A stretch of DNA of 64,000 nt from Paenibacillus radicis (ex Xue et al. 2023) (GCF_024722015.1 NZ_JANQBD010000005.1:1-64000), one strand, 5' to 3'. Positions 1-7,240 are shown, counted from the stretch's first letter. A program made the numbers and translations. Notes: a model not told the origin generated them from the letters alone.

Positions 1-387
1 CATGCACTCGATCATGATCTTGCTATGGCTGCCTTCGATACGGTAAAGGCAAAATGGGGCAAGAAGTATCCAAAGGAAATCAAATCATGGGAAGACCAAT
101 TGCCCACACTCTTGACCTTTTACAAGTTTCCGGCACTCATTAAAGAAGCCATTTATACCTCGAATCCTATAGAACGTATGAACAAAGAGTTCCGCAAGCG
201 GTTAAAACCAATGAACAGTCTAACCAATATAGACGCTGCAGAAAAGATTGTTTATTTAGACACAATCGATTATAACGAAAGATTCGCAGATCGAGTCATC
301 CGAGGATTTGGAGATCTTGATGTCAAGAAGAAATTGACGGAGCTTTTTGAAGAACGTTATCCATTTTCCACACCTAAGGAGGAATAA
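1..387 (+). CDS. IS256-family transposase, C-terminal fragment (cut by window edge)
   Basis: The reading frame is open from base 1, so the gene starts outside the window; about 128 C-terminal residues are visible. The segment with YTSNPIERMNKEFRKR is the hallmark C-terminal region of IS256/mutator-type transposases, in which the conserved glutamate of the DDE catalytic triad lies in NPIERMN. This end of the protein would normally sit close to the right inverted repeat of the element, but I could not identify a terminal repeat or target duplication in the roughly 190 bp that follow. The frame ends cleanly at TAA with no internal stop, so the copy may be intact outside the window. It marks the start of an accessory patch that extends to about 2.9 kb. 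Confidence 0.88.
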   Translation, partial: HALDHDLAMAAFDTVKAKWGKKYPKEIKSWEDQLPTLLTFYKFPALIKEAIYTSNPIERMNKEFRKRLKPMNSLTNIDAAEKIVYLDTIDYNERFADRVIRGFGDLDVKKKLTELFEERYPFSTPKEE

Positions 388-574
388 AAAACCAGCTCCC
401 GCGCCTTCGCTTGGGCTACACCCTCATCCTTTGTAAAGTCTGAATATTCAATTAACTAATTTTTCTTATCGATCGTCCCGATGGATAAACCTGCCTTACA
501 CAAACTTCTTGACGCTACCCGCTTGATTGGAAATATCGGCATTTGCAGGTACTATTACGTACCTAGGTTCCGTT
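388..574. other. Gap after transposase, no gene seen
   Basis: This stretch holds the expected right flank of the IS256-type element, but no convincing inverted repeat, promoter or coding frame is visible. A short plus-strand frame beginning at 481 overlaps the minus-strand gene at 575-1219 and has no ribosome binding site. Confidence 0.4.
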
Positions 575-1219
575 CTAGAAATGGAGTTTGTATGTTCTCC
601 CTCGCGCTTGGCCGTCCACCACGAATACAAGTTGCTTATCGACCAAGCTATGTAGAAGAGTTCTGGCATGCCTAGTACTTACTCTAAGATGGGCAGACAA
701 CTCTGTGGGTGTGAACGGACGGAGTAATCTTCGCGCGAACCGTAGTGTTTCACTTTCTAGGCAGGATAGCTTCTCAGGCACATCCAACGAAATGAACTTG
801 CCGATGAATGATAGAATAAGCTGCTGGCATTGTTTAGGCGTTTCAATAATTGACGGGTAAGCAATTGGCATAACCATCCAACCGTCCAGCGCAAGATGAC
901 AATGACGTATACAGAGGTCCTTGAATCTCCAAACCTCAATATCCCGCGCATGGGACCCGTATCCTTGTATTTCTATAGCACCCTTGGCTTCTCCTGGCAT
1001 ATAAGCAAGATCTAAGTACCTGTATCCGTTCGCGAAATCACTAACTTCCCATTCGGGGTAGAGATGCTCGAAATGCCCCACTGCCGGATACCAGATCGTT
1101 CGTAAAAATTCTTTTTCACCATGTCCGAGCCCTTTCTCTAGTCGTTCTCGTCTTCTGACGGTTGTTTCAGCAATGATTTGAGAATGCATAAAATGCTCGA
1201 ATGCTTGCTCAAATTTCAT
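575..1219 (-). CDS. Hypothetical protein, nuclease-like N-terminus and winged-helix-like C-terminus
   Basis: A 214-residue protein that I cannot assign to a named family with certainty. The middle part (residues about 70-125) runs YLDLAYMPGEAKGAIEIQGY followed by SHARD and a Trp/Phe/Asp segment; this alternation of D/E, E-x-Q and R-D resembles the core of DUF559/restriction-endonuclease-like folds. The C-terminal 60 residues (FTPTELSAHLRVSTRHARTL and a following beta-wing-like stretch) look like a winged helix-turn-helix DNA-binding unit. The start ATG at 1219 is preceded by a GGGGGG run at good spacing. Upstream on the same strand lie a -10-like TATAAT and a strong hairpin with a T run, so expression may be attenuated. 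It sits alone between the transposase fragment and small ORFs. A DNA-binding or nuclease-like role is inference only. Confidence 0.6.
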   Translation of the reverse strand: MKFEQAFEHFMHSQIIAETTVRRRERLEKGLGHGEKEFLRTIWYPAVGHFEHLYPEWEVSDFANGYRYLDLAYMPGEAKGAIEIQGYGSHARDIEVWRFKDLCIRHCHLALDGWMVMPIAYPSIIETPKQCQQLILSFIGKFISLDVPEKLSCLESETLRFARRLLRPFTPTELSAHLRVSTRHARTLLHSLVDKQLVFVVDGQARGRTYKLHF

Positions 1220-1253
1220 TTAAGTCCCCCCCATAATGATGGTCAAATGAAAA

Positions 1254-1316
1254 ACGCCGCTCCCATCTCATGCCTAAGGAGTAAAACTCCAATAGCTGCA
1301 TGAATGGAAACGGCGT
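1254..1316 (-). terminator. Leader hairpin with T run upstream of the 575-1219 gene
   Basis: On the minus strand, arms CGCCGTTTCCATTCATGC and GCATGAGATGGGAGCGGCG can pair with few mismatches and are followed directly by TTTTT. The structure lies about 35 nt before the start codon at 1219 and downstream of a TATAAT at 1348-1353, so it is either an attenuator in the leader of that gene or the end of a short independent RNA. Confidence 0.6.
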
Positions 1317-1347
1317 GTGCTTCACGACCCATTTATATTTATAAATT

Positions 1348-1353
1348 ATTATA
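1348..1353 (-). promoter_or_regulatory. Candidate -10 box for the minus-strand leader
   Basis: Perfect TATAAT on the minus strand. No good TTGACA-like box is seen 16-18 bp upstream, so a promoter here would need help or be weak. A transcript starting near 1340 would meet the hairpin at 1316-1254 almost at once. Confidence 0.4.
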
Positions 1354-1454
1354 CCTCATTTTGTATACGTTTTTCTACCATCAAAAGGGCATCTGGCAGC
1401 TGACTACTGTTAATCATTAAAAAGTAAAAAAAACCATGGTTTTGCAATAAATGG

Positions 1455-1484
1455 TTGACTTATTTGAAAATCTCGTGTTAAGAT
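1455..1484 (+). promoter_or_regulatory. Sigma-A type promoter of the small His-rich ORF unit
   Basis: TTGACT at 1455-1460 and TAAGAT at 1479-1484 with an 18-bp spacer. It is followed within 50 bp by a ribosome binding site, a 37-codon ORF and a perfect terminator, making a self-contained small transcription unit. Confidence 0.6.
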
Positions 1485-1529
1485 GTGTCCACGTTGAAGA
1501 AAGCCATTGGGCGGAAGGGGTGTAGGAAG

Positions 1530-1643
1530 ATGACTAAGCATAACCATTCAAATCATTTGCATCAAGAGTTCAATCATAATTCCTATACGAATATTCGCGC
1601 TTGGCACAGCCTTCATGTACCAGTACGCTTTTACGACCAGTAA
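1530..1643 (+). CDS. Small His/Asn-rich peptide (37 aa)
   Basis: ATG at 1530 follows a purine-rich site (GGAAGGGG...AGGAAG). The peptide begins MTKHNHSNHLHQEFNHNSY and contains seven histidines, six encoded by CAT and one by CAC, and five asparagines. It lies between a TTGACT/TAAGAT promoter and a perfect palindromic terminator at 1674-1700, so the unit has all signals of a real small gene or a leader-peptide RNA. No signal peptide or membrane segment is visible. Histidine clusters of this kind often bind Zn, Ni or Cu, but there is no metal transporter next to it. A second short ORF with the same HSNH signature lies at 2325-2507. Function unknown. Confidence 0.5.
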   Translation: MTKHNHSNHLHQEFNHNSYTNIRAWHSLHVPVRFYDQ

Positions 1644-1673
1644 ATTGACCGTACGATAGGTTATGGTATGTGG

Positions 1674-1700
1674 GGCTGCGAATTCGCAGCCTTTTTCTTT
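1674..1700 (+). terminator. Intrinsic terminator of the 37-aa ORF unit
   Basis: GGCTGCG-AATT-CGCAGCC is a perfect 7-bp stem with a 4-nt loop followed by TTTTTCTTTT. It closes the transcript that starts near 1490. Confidence 0.85.
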
Positions 1701-2046
1701 TGCCCGGGAGGCAGGGAAGAAGGCGGGAAGAGCAGCTTTTTTAGTGAGTCGACACTGAAATTCACTGTTGATATATATAGCACAGAAGTCCATCGCTATT
1801 ATATGGCAGCACGGCAGCACGAACTGGAAAACATACCGCTAATTTTGTCTTCCACACGATTTCGGAGCATTTTGCTGGAAAATCTACCTCTAATTAGTCT
1901 CAAAATGTCCCATAGTGGGAAAAAGCGCCAAATTAGCGCCGGAAAATCCAGTTAGATTCAATCCATGAAAAGTATTGGGCAATATAGATGGAGGTTTTCC
2001 CGCTAATTGGAAACTGATGTGTGTCCGAGAGGGGCTGCATCTCTGC
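1701..2046. other. Intergenic stretch, no gene seen
   Basis: Contains AT-rich sequence with words such as CCGCTAATT, GGAAAATC and TCCAGTTAGATT that recur in the larger dispersed repeat at 11111-11473 and 25325-25700. This suggests a diverged relative of that repeat, but the alignment by eye is too weak to place ends. No ribosome binding site with a credible frame was found. Confidence 0.35.
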
Positions 2047-2178
2047 AGAGTGATTCGTCGCACGAATAGGCTCTTATGGAACTTCACTGCATGGTGATTG
2101 GTCGAACGAATAGACTCTAGTGGAACTTCATTGCAGGGTGATTGGTCGAACGCATAGGCTCTAGTGGAACTTCGCTGA
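2047..2178. repeat. Tandem repeat, 3 x 44 bp
   Basis: Three consecutive 44-bp units start at 2047, 2091 and 2135. Each contains GTGATT(C/G)GTCG, CGAATAG or CGCATAG, CTCTTATGGAAC or CTCTAGTGGAAC and TTCACTGC or TTCATTGC. Units two and three differ at only a few positions, unit one is more diverged. The unit length is not a multiple of three and no gene crosses it, so it is a non-coding minisatellite-like array. Confidence 0.85.
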
Positions 2179-2324
2179 ATGTTATACAAAGTAATACAAG
2201 CTTGAAGTCCCGAAGCTTCCTCTTACTTGGCTCGAAACTTGTAAAACACGCTTTAAATACTCATTAATTTACAGAGTATTTTCCATAATTACTACAAAAA
2301 TTTAACTGAAAGGAGATGGACGCA

Positions 2325-2507
2325 ATGAGTATACAGCTACATCAATCCGTATTGGTTCAAAAGCAGTTAAAAAATGAATTGCAGCATGGAGAGCACGATT
2401 CAAATCATTCAAATCATTCTAATCATCCAAATCATCCAAATATTTCATATACCTGCAGTAGCCTTTGTGCATCCTTACCCCCTCCTTTTTTGAGTAAGAG
2501 GGGCTGA
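2325..2507 (+). CDS. Small peptide with five (S/P)NH repeats (60 aa)
   Basis: The ATG at 2325 is chosen over an in-frame ATG at 2316 because AAAGGAG at 2309-2315 sits 9 nt before it and overlaps the earlier ATG. The peptide has a Gln/Leu/Lys-rich amphipathic first half, then SNHSNHSNHPNHPN, a five-fold three-residue repeat visible as 9-bp DNA repeats, and a tail with TCSSLCASLPPPFLSKRG. Two cysteines and several Ser/Thr in the tail recall a modified-peptide precursor, but no modifying enzyme, transporter or protease lies nearby. Histidine codons are six CAT and one CAC. It resembles the peptide at 1530-1643 in the HSNH motif. Function unknown; a metal-binding or precursor role is speculation. 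Confidence 0.45.
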   Translation: MSIQLHQSVLVQKQLKNELQHGEHDSNHSNHSNHPNHPNISYTCSSLCASLPPPFLSKRG

Positions 2508-2629
2508 CCTGACACATTCAAATTAGTGTGTATCAGGAATAGGATTCCAAGGCTGCTGGATCACAGTGACTTTTCTTATGCCTTAGTTGGCAGGGAAGAG
2601 CGTGTGGGCGAGCAGTCTTTTTAATTTCT

Positions 2630-2700
2630 GGGGAGAAAAAGGCAAACGCGGCCGATTATGAATCGGTAAGAAAAGGTTCGATTCCTGTTGTTCTCCCCCA
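2630..2700 (+). pseudogene. tRNA-like remnant, anticodon-position ATG
   Basis: The ends GGGGAGA (2630) and TCTCCCC (2692) are complementary and the segment ends near CCA. A 5-bp anticodon-like stem (GCCGA/TCGGT) encloses the loop TTATGAA, giving ATG at the anticodon position, and GGTTCGATTCC is a classic T-arm sequence. The segment GGCAAACGCGG resembles the D-loop to anticodon junction of class II tRNAs, but the D-arm is too short and the T-stem has a mismatch, so it cannot fold as a normal tRNA. I read it as a decayed or pseudo-tRNA; an AUG anticodon (reading CAU) would itself be abnormal. It lies 97 bp before a complete tRNA. Confidence 0.35.
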
Positions 2701-2796
2701 ATCATTTTATATGGATAGGCGAAGTCATAGAGGCTGCTGCAATTTCGGTGGCTGGCAGACATGCGGTTCACTCCGTCCCTATCCGTCCAACCCTAT

Positions 2797-2870
2797 GAAG
2801 CTGTGGAGAAGTGGGAGTTCTCACCGGTTTGTCAGACCGGAGGTCGCGGGTTCAAGTCCCGCCAGCTTCA
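2797..2870 (+). tRNA. tRNA-Asp (anticodon GTC)
   Basis: All four arms fold: perfect 7-bp acceptor stem (GAAGCTG 2797-2803 with CAGCTTC 2863-2869), 4-bp D-stem (GAGA/TCTC) with GG in a 9-nt loop, anticodon stem CCGGT/ACCGG with loop TTGTCAG, and a 5-bp T-stem GCGGG/CCCGC with loop TTCAAGT. Positions T8, A14 and the loop GG are in place. The anticodon GTC reads aspartate codons. The acceptor stem begins GAAG rather than the usual GGTC/GGGG of the main Firmicutes tRNA-Asp and no CCA is encoded, so it may be a minor or horizontally acquired isoacceptor. Confidence 0.78.
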
Positions 2871-2937
2871 CTAATTGTTTGCGAATTGCAGCCGAACGGC
2901 ATCTATAGAGAAATTTTAATTGAAGGGAGATTCGTGA

Positions 2938-3405
2938 ATGCCCATTTGTATAAACAGACGAGGAGATATTTTTGAACAATTTATTGAAATTCCAGAGGAA
3001 CAGATTGAGTCGTGCAACCTGCAGTATCCGCTAACCCATGCATTGGTTGTTGCCCGTAGTGTTAATGGTTTTTTATTATTGTATAATACTTGGAAAAAGC
3101 ATTGGGAGCTAGCAGGCGGCATGCTTGAAGAAGGAGAAAGCCTTCGGGAATGTGCACTTAGAGAAATGCTCGAAGAAACGAATCAAATTCCTGATAAAAT
3201 ACAGTTTATGGGCTTGATGAAATTCGTGCTGGCCAGTGGTAAAACTGAATATGGAGGCTTGTATTGTGCTTTTATTGAAAAAGAAAGACCTTTTGAAGAA
3301 AATGCGGAAGCAAAAGAAATTGTGTTCTGGGATCAAGCTGCTCCTATTGGATATATAGATGAAATTGATCAACAGTTGTTAAATTACTATCCGCTCCTTC
3401 GTTAG
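2938..3405 (+). CDS. Nudix hydrolase
   Basis: A 155-residue protein with a Nudix box at residues 61-82: G61, E67, R75-E76 and E79-E80 fit the G-x5-E-x7-R-E-x2-E-E pattern that binds Mg and hydrolyses X-linked nucleoside diphosphates. The usual glycine near the end of the box is asparagine (N82), a mild departure. The segment HWELAGGMLEEGES just before and in the box is typical. The ATG follows GAAGGGAG at good spacing. No signal peptide, so cytoplasmic. Substrate cannot be told from sequence; housecleaning of damaged nucleotides or nucleotide sugars are the usual roles. It lies 67 bp after the tRNA-Asp and 66 bp before the next gene, which has its own ribosome binding site, so the two may be cotranscribed. 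Confidence 0.88.
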   Translation: MPICINRRGDIFEQFIEIPEEQIESCNLQYPLTHALVVARSVNGFLLLYNTWKKHWELAGGMLEEGESLRECALREMLEETNQIPDKIQFMGLMKFVLASGKTEYGGLYCAFIEKERPFEENAEAKEIVFWDQAAPIGYIDEIDQQLLNYYPLLR

Positions 3406-3471
3406 GAAGCCTACGATTCCCGTGGTAAGAAGTCAAATTATCATTGCTTATCAGAAAGGAGGCAGCTTACA

Positions 3472-4257
3472 ATGTCCGAATTTACCCTCAAAATACAAAG
3501 TGAACTGCTGCGTATCGAGCGCGAGGAGCAGGTGAGGATAGTGTATGCCTGCGAATCGGGAAGTCGGGCATGGGGAATTGCGTCCCAGGATAGCGATTAT
3601 GATGTGCGGTTTCTATATGTCCGGCCAATAGATTGGTACTTATCGATCCTAGAGAAGCGGGATGTGATTGAACGTCCTATAAGCGATCAGCTTGATATCA
3701 ACGGATGGGATTTGAAAAAAGCACTCAATTTGTTCAGCAAATCGAATCCGCCGCTGCTGGAGTGGCTGGAATCGCCAATCGCTTATGTGGAGCCGTATAC
3801 GGTAACGCAGCAAATTCGAGAGCTTGCTCCGCTAATCTTCTCCCCGAGGTCGAGTATTTATCACTACTTGCATATGGCAAAAAGAAACTATAGACATTAT
3901 CTCCAAGGTGAGGTCGTACAAATTAAAAAGTATTTTTATGTGCTCCGGCCTATACTTGCTTGCATGTGGACCTTGGAGCGGGGAAGTGTAGCACCGGTTG
4001 ATTTTGGAGATTTGATCTCGGGGCTTCAATTAGAGCCTGTATTAAAGAGGGCGATCGAGGCGTTAATTATTCGTAAAAAAGCGGGCGAGGAGTTCGATTT
4101 GGAGCCTAGGGTTAATATGGTTAATCATTTTCTGGAAAAGCAGTTAGCTTCCATCGAAGAAGCGGCCAACCAAGCGCCTACCGGAGCAGAGAAGCAGGAG
4201 GATGTACTGGATGATTTGTTCAGAATGGCGTTGCGAGAGGTATGGCAGCAAGCTTAA
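3472..4257 (+). CDS. YcgL/RlaP-type nucleotidyltransferase
   Basis: A 261-residue protein with a polymerase-beta-type nucleotidyltransferase core: GSRAWG at residues 30-35 and DSDYD at 40-44 give the G-S and two metal-binding aspartates. The motif CESGSRAWGIASQDSDYDVR and the later WxLxKAL and helical C-terminus match the YcgL family (Nuc-transf_3), whose members are proposed to act in RNA repair; the substrate is not established here. Length fits the family. ATG 3472 follows AAAGGAGG with ideal spacing. No membrane segment. It is followed by a tandem-repeat intergenic region, so it is likely the last gene of its transcript. Confidence 0.85.
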   Translation: MSEFTLKIQSELLRIEREEQVRIVYACESGSRAWGIASQDSDYDVRFLYVRPIDWYLSILEKRDVIERPISDQLDINGWDLKKALNLFSKSNPPLLEWLESPIAYVEPYTVTQQIRELAPLIFSPRSSIYHYLHMAKRNYRHYLQGEVVQIKKYFYVLRPILACMWTLERGSVAPVDFGDLISGLQLEPVLKRAIEALIIRKKAGEEFDLEPRVNMVNHFLEKQLASIEEAANQAPTGAEKQEDVLDDLFRMALREVWQQA

Positions 4258-4300
4258 TAGGCTTTATACTAAGGGGGTCCCGAACTTGATAAAAGCTCGG

Positions 4301-4434
4301 AGCCGCCTTTTTTCATCTTCAGAAGCTTTGACAACTGTCCTCCAAAAAGCCTTTTTTCATCTTCAGAGGCTCTGAGAAATGCTCCCCAAAAAGCTTTTTT
4401 TTCATCTTCAATAGCCTCGACAAACGCTCCAAAA
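4301..4434. repeat. Tandem repeat, three units of 43-47 bp
   Basis: Units start at about 4301, 4348 and 4392. Each has AGC(C)...TTTTTTCATCTTCA followed by a variable middle and (C/G)CTCC(A/C)AAAA. Lengths of 47, 44 and 43 bp differ through indels. On the minus strand the array is open and would encode a repeated Glu/Asp/Lys-rich motif, but there is no start signal near it, so I treat it as intergenic. Confidence 0.75.
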
Positions 4435-4532
4435 TAAAAGCCAACCTGTATGTGACAAGCGTCTAGGTTAAAATGAACAGTCCTGAATACTCTATTATAC
4501 ATGCTGCATGAACAGAGAGGAGGGACAATTTC

Positions 4533-5189
4533 ATGCGACAAGTCGCTAATAAATGGACGAAATTCGCTATCCTGCTTCGTCATCAAGGCGTATCCAAGCA
4601 TATTCCTGCTATGAGGCATTTTAGCGCAGCAAATTTGCAGGATATGCTAAATCGATACCCTTTTGTTGTAGCAAAGCCTTTTGTTGGAAGTGGCGGGCAC
4701 CGGGTCGTAAAAATTCAAAAAGCACAAGGTGGCTATTTATACCACTATTACGGAAATCAAATAAAGGTCAAATCCTTGAAAGGGCTTGTTAGCGCATTAA
4801 ATCGGATTCGCTCCGGCCGATCCTATATGCTGCAGCAAGGTATACAACTAACTACAATAGATGGCAGGCCTGTAGATTATCGTGTTAAGCTGGTTAAAAC
4901 CGGACGCTCCTGGAATATAAGAGCGATAGTCGGCCGGCTTGCCCGTCCAGGTCTGTTCGTGACCAATCTATGCAGAGGCGGTACGCTGCTTCAAGGATCT
5001 CATGCCCTTCGGCGGACTTTTCCTGCAAGGCTGGTTAAGTCGAAAAGAGACACGATGTGCGGAGTTGCACGAACTTGTACATTTCTGTTGGAATCCCGCT
5101 ATCCGGGTATCGGGGCGCTCGGTTATGATTTTGGGATAGACAAGAAGGGCTCCGTATGGATTCTTGAAGTTAATACAAAGCCTCATTAA
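4533..5189 (+). CDS. YheC/YheD-type spore-coat-associated ATP-grasp protein
   Basis: A 218-residue protein with the features of the YheC/YheD family of endospore coat-associated ATP-grasp proteins: KPFVGSGGHRVVKIQ near residues 48-62, the strand-rich middle with DYRVKLVK, and the C-terminal nucleotide/metal-binding signature GALGYDFGID...WILEVNTKPH. It is shorter than many family members because the N-terminal substrate-like part is reduced. The ATG is preceded by GAGGAGGGA. In Bacillus the related proteins are found on the spore coat; an enzymatic reaction has not been assigned. The gene stands alone, with a bidirectional terminator downstream. Confidence 0.85.
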   Translation: MRQVANKWTKFAILLRHQGVSKHIPAMRHFSAANLQDMLNRYPFVVAKPFVGSGGHRVVKIQKAQGGYLYHYYGNQIKVKSLKGLVSALNRIRSGRSYMLQQGIQLTTIDGRPVDYRVKLVKTGRSWNIRAIVGRLARPGLFVTNLCRGGTLLQGSHALRRTFPARLVKSKRDTMCGVARTCTFLLESRYPGIGALGYDFGIDKKGSVWILEVNTKPH

Positions 5190-5214
5190 CAAGCAGCTAA
5201 AATCAGTCCATGCC

Positions 5215-5262
5215 AAAAAGGCTAAGCCCGGCCGCATCCCAGCGGATTGGTCTTAGTCTTTT
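5215..5262. terminator. Bidirectional terminator between convergent genes
   Basis: AAAAGGCTAAG (5216-5226) pairs with CTTAGTCTTTT (5252-5262) with one mismatch; A and T runs on either side let it work in both directions, serving the genes ending at 5189 and 5321. Confidence 0.6.
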
Positions 5263-5320
5263 GGTGTGAACGGTATCCGGTTCATATTCATCCCCAGCTT
5301 AATTCCATTGCGTGGCAGGA

Positions 5321-7063
5321 TTAATCTTTTCGCTTATAGAACAGCCGGGATACTGCAACGCCGATGATGCCAAGCCCGATAAACAGAACGGCGCGGACGG
5401 CGGTTGAGACATCAGGAAGATCGGCGAAAATAATTTTCAACAGAGTGACGAACAAGAGGAGAATACCCGCAAGGCGGACCTTTGGCTTGCCTGTGACAAC
5501 ACCTGTAACAATGACTCCAATCGCATAAAGAACCCACACGGCTGAGAGCAGCAAATGCTGTAAATCGATAGACAACGAACGTGTCAGGACTTGGGTAACC
5601 TGGGTGATGAATATAAGGAATAATACGGAATCTATCCATAGCAAGCTGTTCTTGTAACGTTTGTGTCTGTCGGCAGTACCTTCCGGCAGCCGTTTTAGAA
5701 ATTCATACAGTACGGCAAGTGAAGCCAACAGCACCAGCCAAGCTATCGTTTCAGCCGAAAGGATAGCATCAATGGGCTGCACCCATACACAGAACATTCC
5801 AAATAAATAGGCTAAGGCACCTGTTATTTGCTGGAGCTTGCTTTTCAGCGTAATGCCCAAGATGATCGCTAATGTGCCTTCGACCACTGTTGCAGTGGAT
5901 AGATGCTCTGCTTCAAGCACATGCACCAACCAGAGGAACCAACCGAAGGTCGCTATGGCCAGATGGGTGGTTGCGGTGTTCTTTTGCTTGACGAGCCAAT
6001 AAGCTGTAATGCTGTAGACAAGAGCACAGGACGCTACAATAAGGCGATAGATGTAAGGATCTTCATTTCCAAACATGCCGTACATCCAAGCCGCGACCAA
6101 GCCAAAGCTGAGGAACAGGGAGACCGGTCGGTTAGCTTGCTGAGCTCCGTTCCATCGGAAGGAAGACAGGGCAAACAGCACAGCATGCTGAAGCAGTACG
6201 GCAATCATAAGAGCGTATCGGCTACCTGGATCATCACCGATCAAGCTACCGATTAGCAGCGGCACATGTAAAACGAAGAAAGCGGTATAATACGCTACTC
6301 TATAAGCATAGCGATGAGCTAACAGGATCATTGCGATGGAAAACACGGTTTCGTAGGCAGTGAAGGTCCAAATGTTTGGTTTGGCGCTGTCCACCAGAAA
6401 CGGGATCAAGTAGCCTGCAAGCATCATGATAACGGAAAGTGCTTGTGAACGGTGACGCAATGCCGTCCACAGGCCAACGCCGATGGTGAGTACATAAAGC
6501 GTAAAAGCAAGCCAGGCTGGAATAAGCGCATACTGCATATGAGCAGCGGCTAACGATAGGAGCAGTACGGCGACGGAGCCTCCGAGCAGCACCTGCCCGA
6601 GCGAATGGCGGCTTTGGCGGGTTTGTTTTTCTCCTTGCCAGTACATGAGTGCTGCTGACAAAACGCCTAATATGCAGCGTACTGGCTCCGTAATAATGCC
6701 TGCGCTAACGGCAGCAGTGAAACCCCATACAACACCGATAAGCAGAACGGCGATAAAAATTCGGGGAAGCCAAACTCTCGCAATCAGATGCTCCCAGTCT
6801 GTCTTGGGCTTGGGAGGCTTGGGCTGGGGCGCCGGAGCCTGAAATGTATGGGAAGCTGCAGGCGCAACAAGCTCCTTATTTACAACAGTCTGCCCGGTGG
6901 ATACAGAAGCAGGCTTTTGCGCTGCTGCTGGGCTCCCCTGCTGCAGCTCCATAAGCTGCTGCTCGAGATAAGCCACTTTCTTTTCCAAATCCTCGACACG
7001 GGTTGCCAAATGCTCATTTTTATTTATTTCATCTCTACCATCTCTATCATCTCTGTTATTCAT
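5321..7063 (-). CDS. DUF2339-type polytopic membrane protein
   Basis: A 580-residue protein with a charged N-terminus, a coiled-coil stretch at residues about 18-42 (VEDLEKKVAYLEQQLMELQ), a Pro/Ala-rich linker, and then some 15-18 closely packed hydrophobic helices from about residue 95 to the end. This layout, with WEHLIARVWLPRIFIAVLL opening the membrane part, matches the DUF2339 family of predicted membrane proteins, which has no proven function. The start ATG has a moderate purine-rich site (GAGGTAGGA). It is divergent from the HtrA-like protease gene at 7284 and could share its upstream region. Confidence 0.78.
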   Translation of the reverse strand: MNNRDDRDGRDEINKNEHLATRVEDLEKKVAYLEQQLMELQQGSPAAAQKPASVSTGQTVVNKELVAPAASHTFQAPAPQPKPPKPKTDWEHLIARVWLPRIFIAVLLIGVVWGFTAAVSAGIITEPVRCILGVLSAALMYWQGEKQTRQSRHSLGQVLLGGSVAVLLLSLAAAHMQYALIPAWLAFTLYVLTIGVGLWTALRHRSQALSVIMMLAGYLIPFLVDSAKPNIWTFTAYETVFSIAMILLAHRYAYRVAYYTAFFVLHVPLLIGSLIGDDPGSRYALMIAVLLQHAVLFALSSFRWNGAQQANRPVSLFLSFGLVAAWMYGMFGNEDPYIYRLIVASCALVYSITAYWLVKQKNTATTHLAIATFGWFLWLVHVLEAEHLSTATVVEGTLAIILGITLKSKLQQITGALAYLFGMFCVWVQPIDAILSAETIAWLVLLASLAVLYEFLKRLPEGTADRHKRYKNSLLWIDSVLFLIFITQVTQVLTRSLSIDLQHLLLSAVWVLYAIGVIVTGVVTGKPKVRLAGILLLFVTLLKIIFADLPDVSTAVRAVLFIGLGIIGVAVSRLFYKRKD

Positions 7064-7167
7064 GTCGTCATCCTACCTCATTTCATTAAGGCTTCTACTA
7101 ATTATTGCCATTTGTCTTTGTGACGATTATATCACAGGCTTAGCTAGTGGTTCCTTACATTTTAAAA

Positions 7168-7181
7168 TGATAAGTTTATCA
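7168..7181. promoter_or_regulatory. Perfect palindrome between divergent genes
   Basis: TGATAAGTTTATCA is a perfect 14-bp palindrome in the gap between the DUF2339 gene (minus) and the protease gene (plus). It could be a regulator site for either; no regulator can be named. Confidence 0.35.
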
Positions 7182-7211
7182 CCTTTTTTGCTAGACAGGA
7201 CCATTCTATCA

Positions 7212-7240
7212 TTGCCAGCTGTTCTTCCAATATGTTAGAT
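7212..7240 (+). promoter_or_regulatory. Candidate promoter of the HtrA-like protease gene
   Basis: TTGCCA (7212-7217) and TTAGAT (7235-7240) with a 17-bp spacer, 44 bp before the TTG start codon. Confidence 0.5.

Noticed and set aside
2325..2507. Lanthipeptide or sactipeptide precursor
   Set aside because: The tail has Ser/Thr/Cys, but no LanM/LanB/LanC, radical-SAM, protease or exporter gene is within the window.
4269..4619. Minus-strand 116-codon frame across the tandem repeat before the YheC/D-type gene
   Set aside because: It overlaps the start of the real gene at 4533, has no ribosome binding site, and its repeated peptide is simply the DNA repeat read in one frame.
5903..6256. Plus-strand frame antisense to the DUF2339 gene
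   Set aside because: It is entirely within the real minus-strand gene and has no ribosome binding site.
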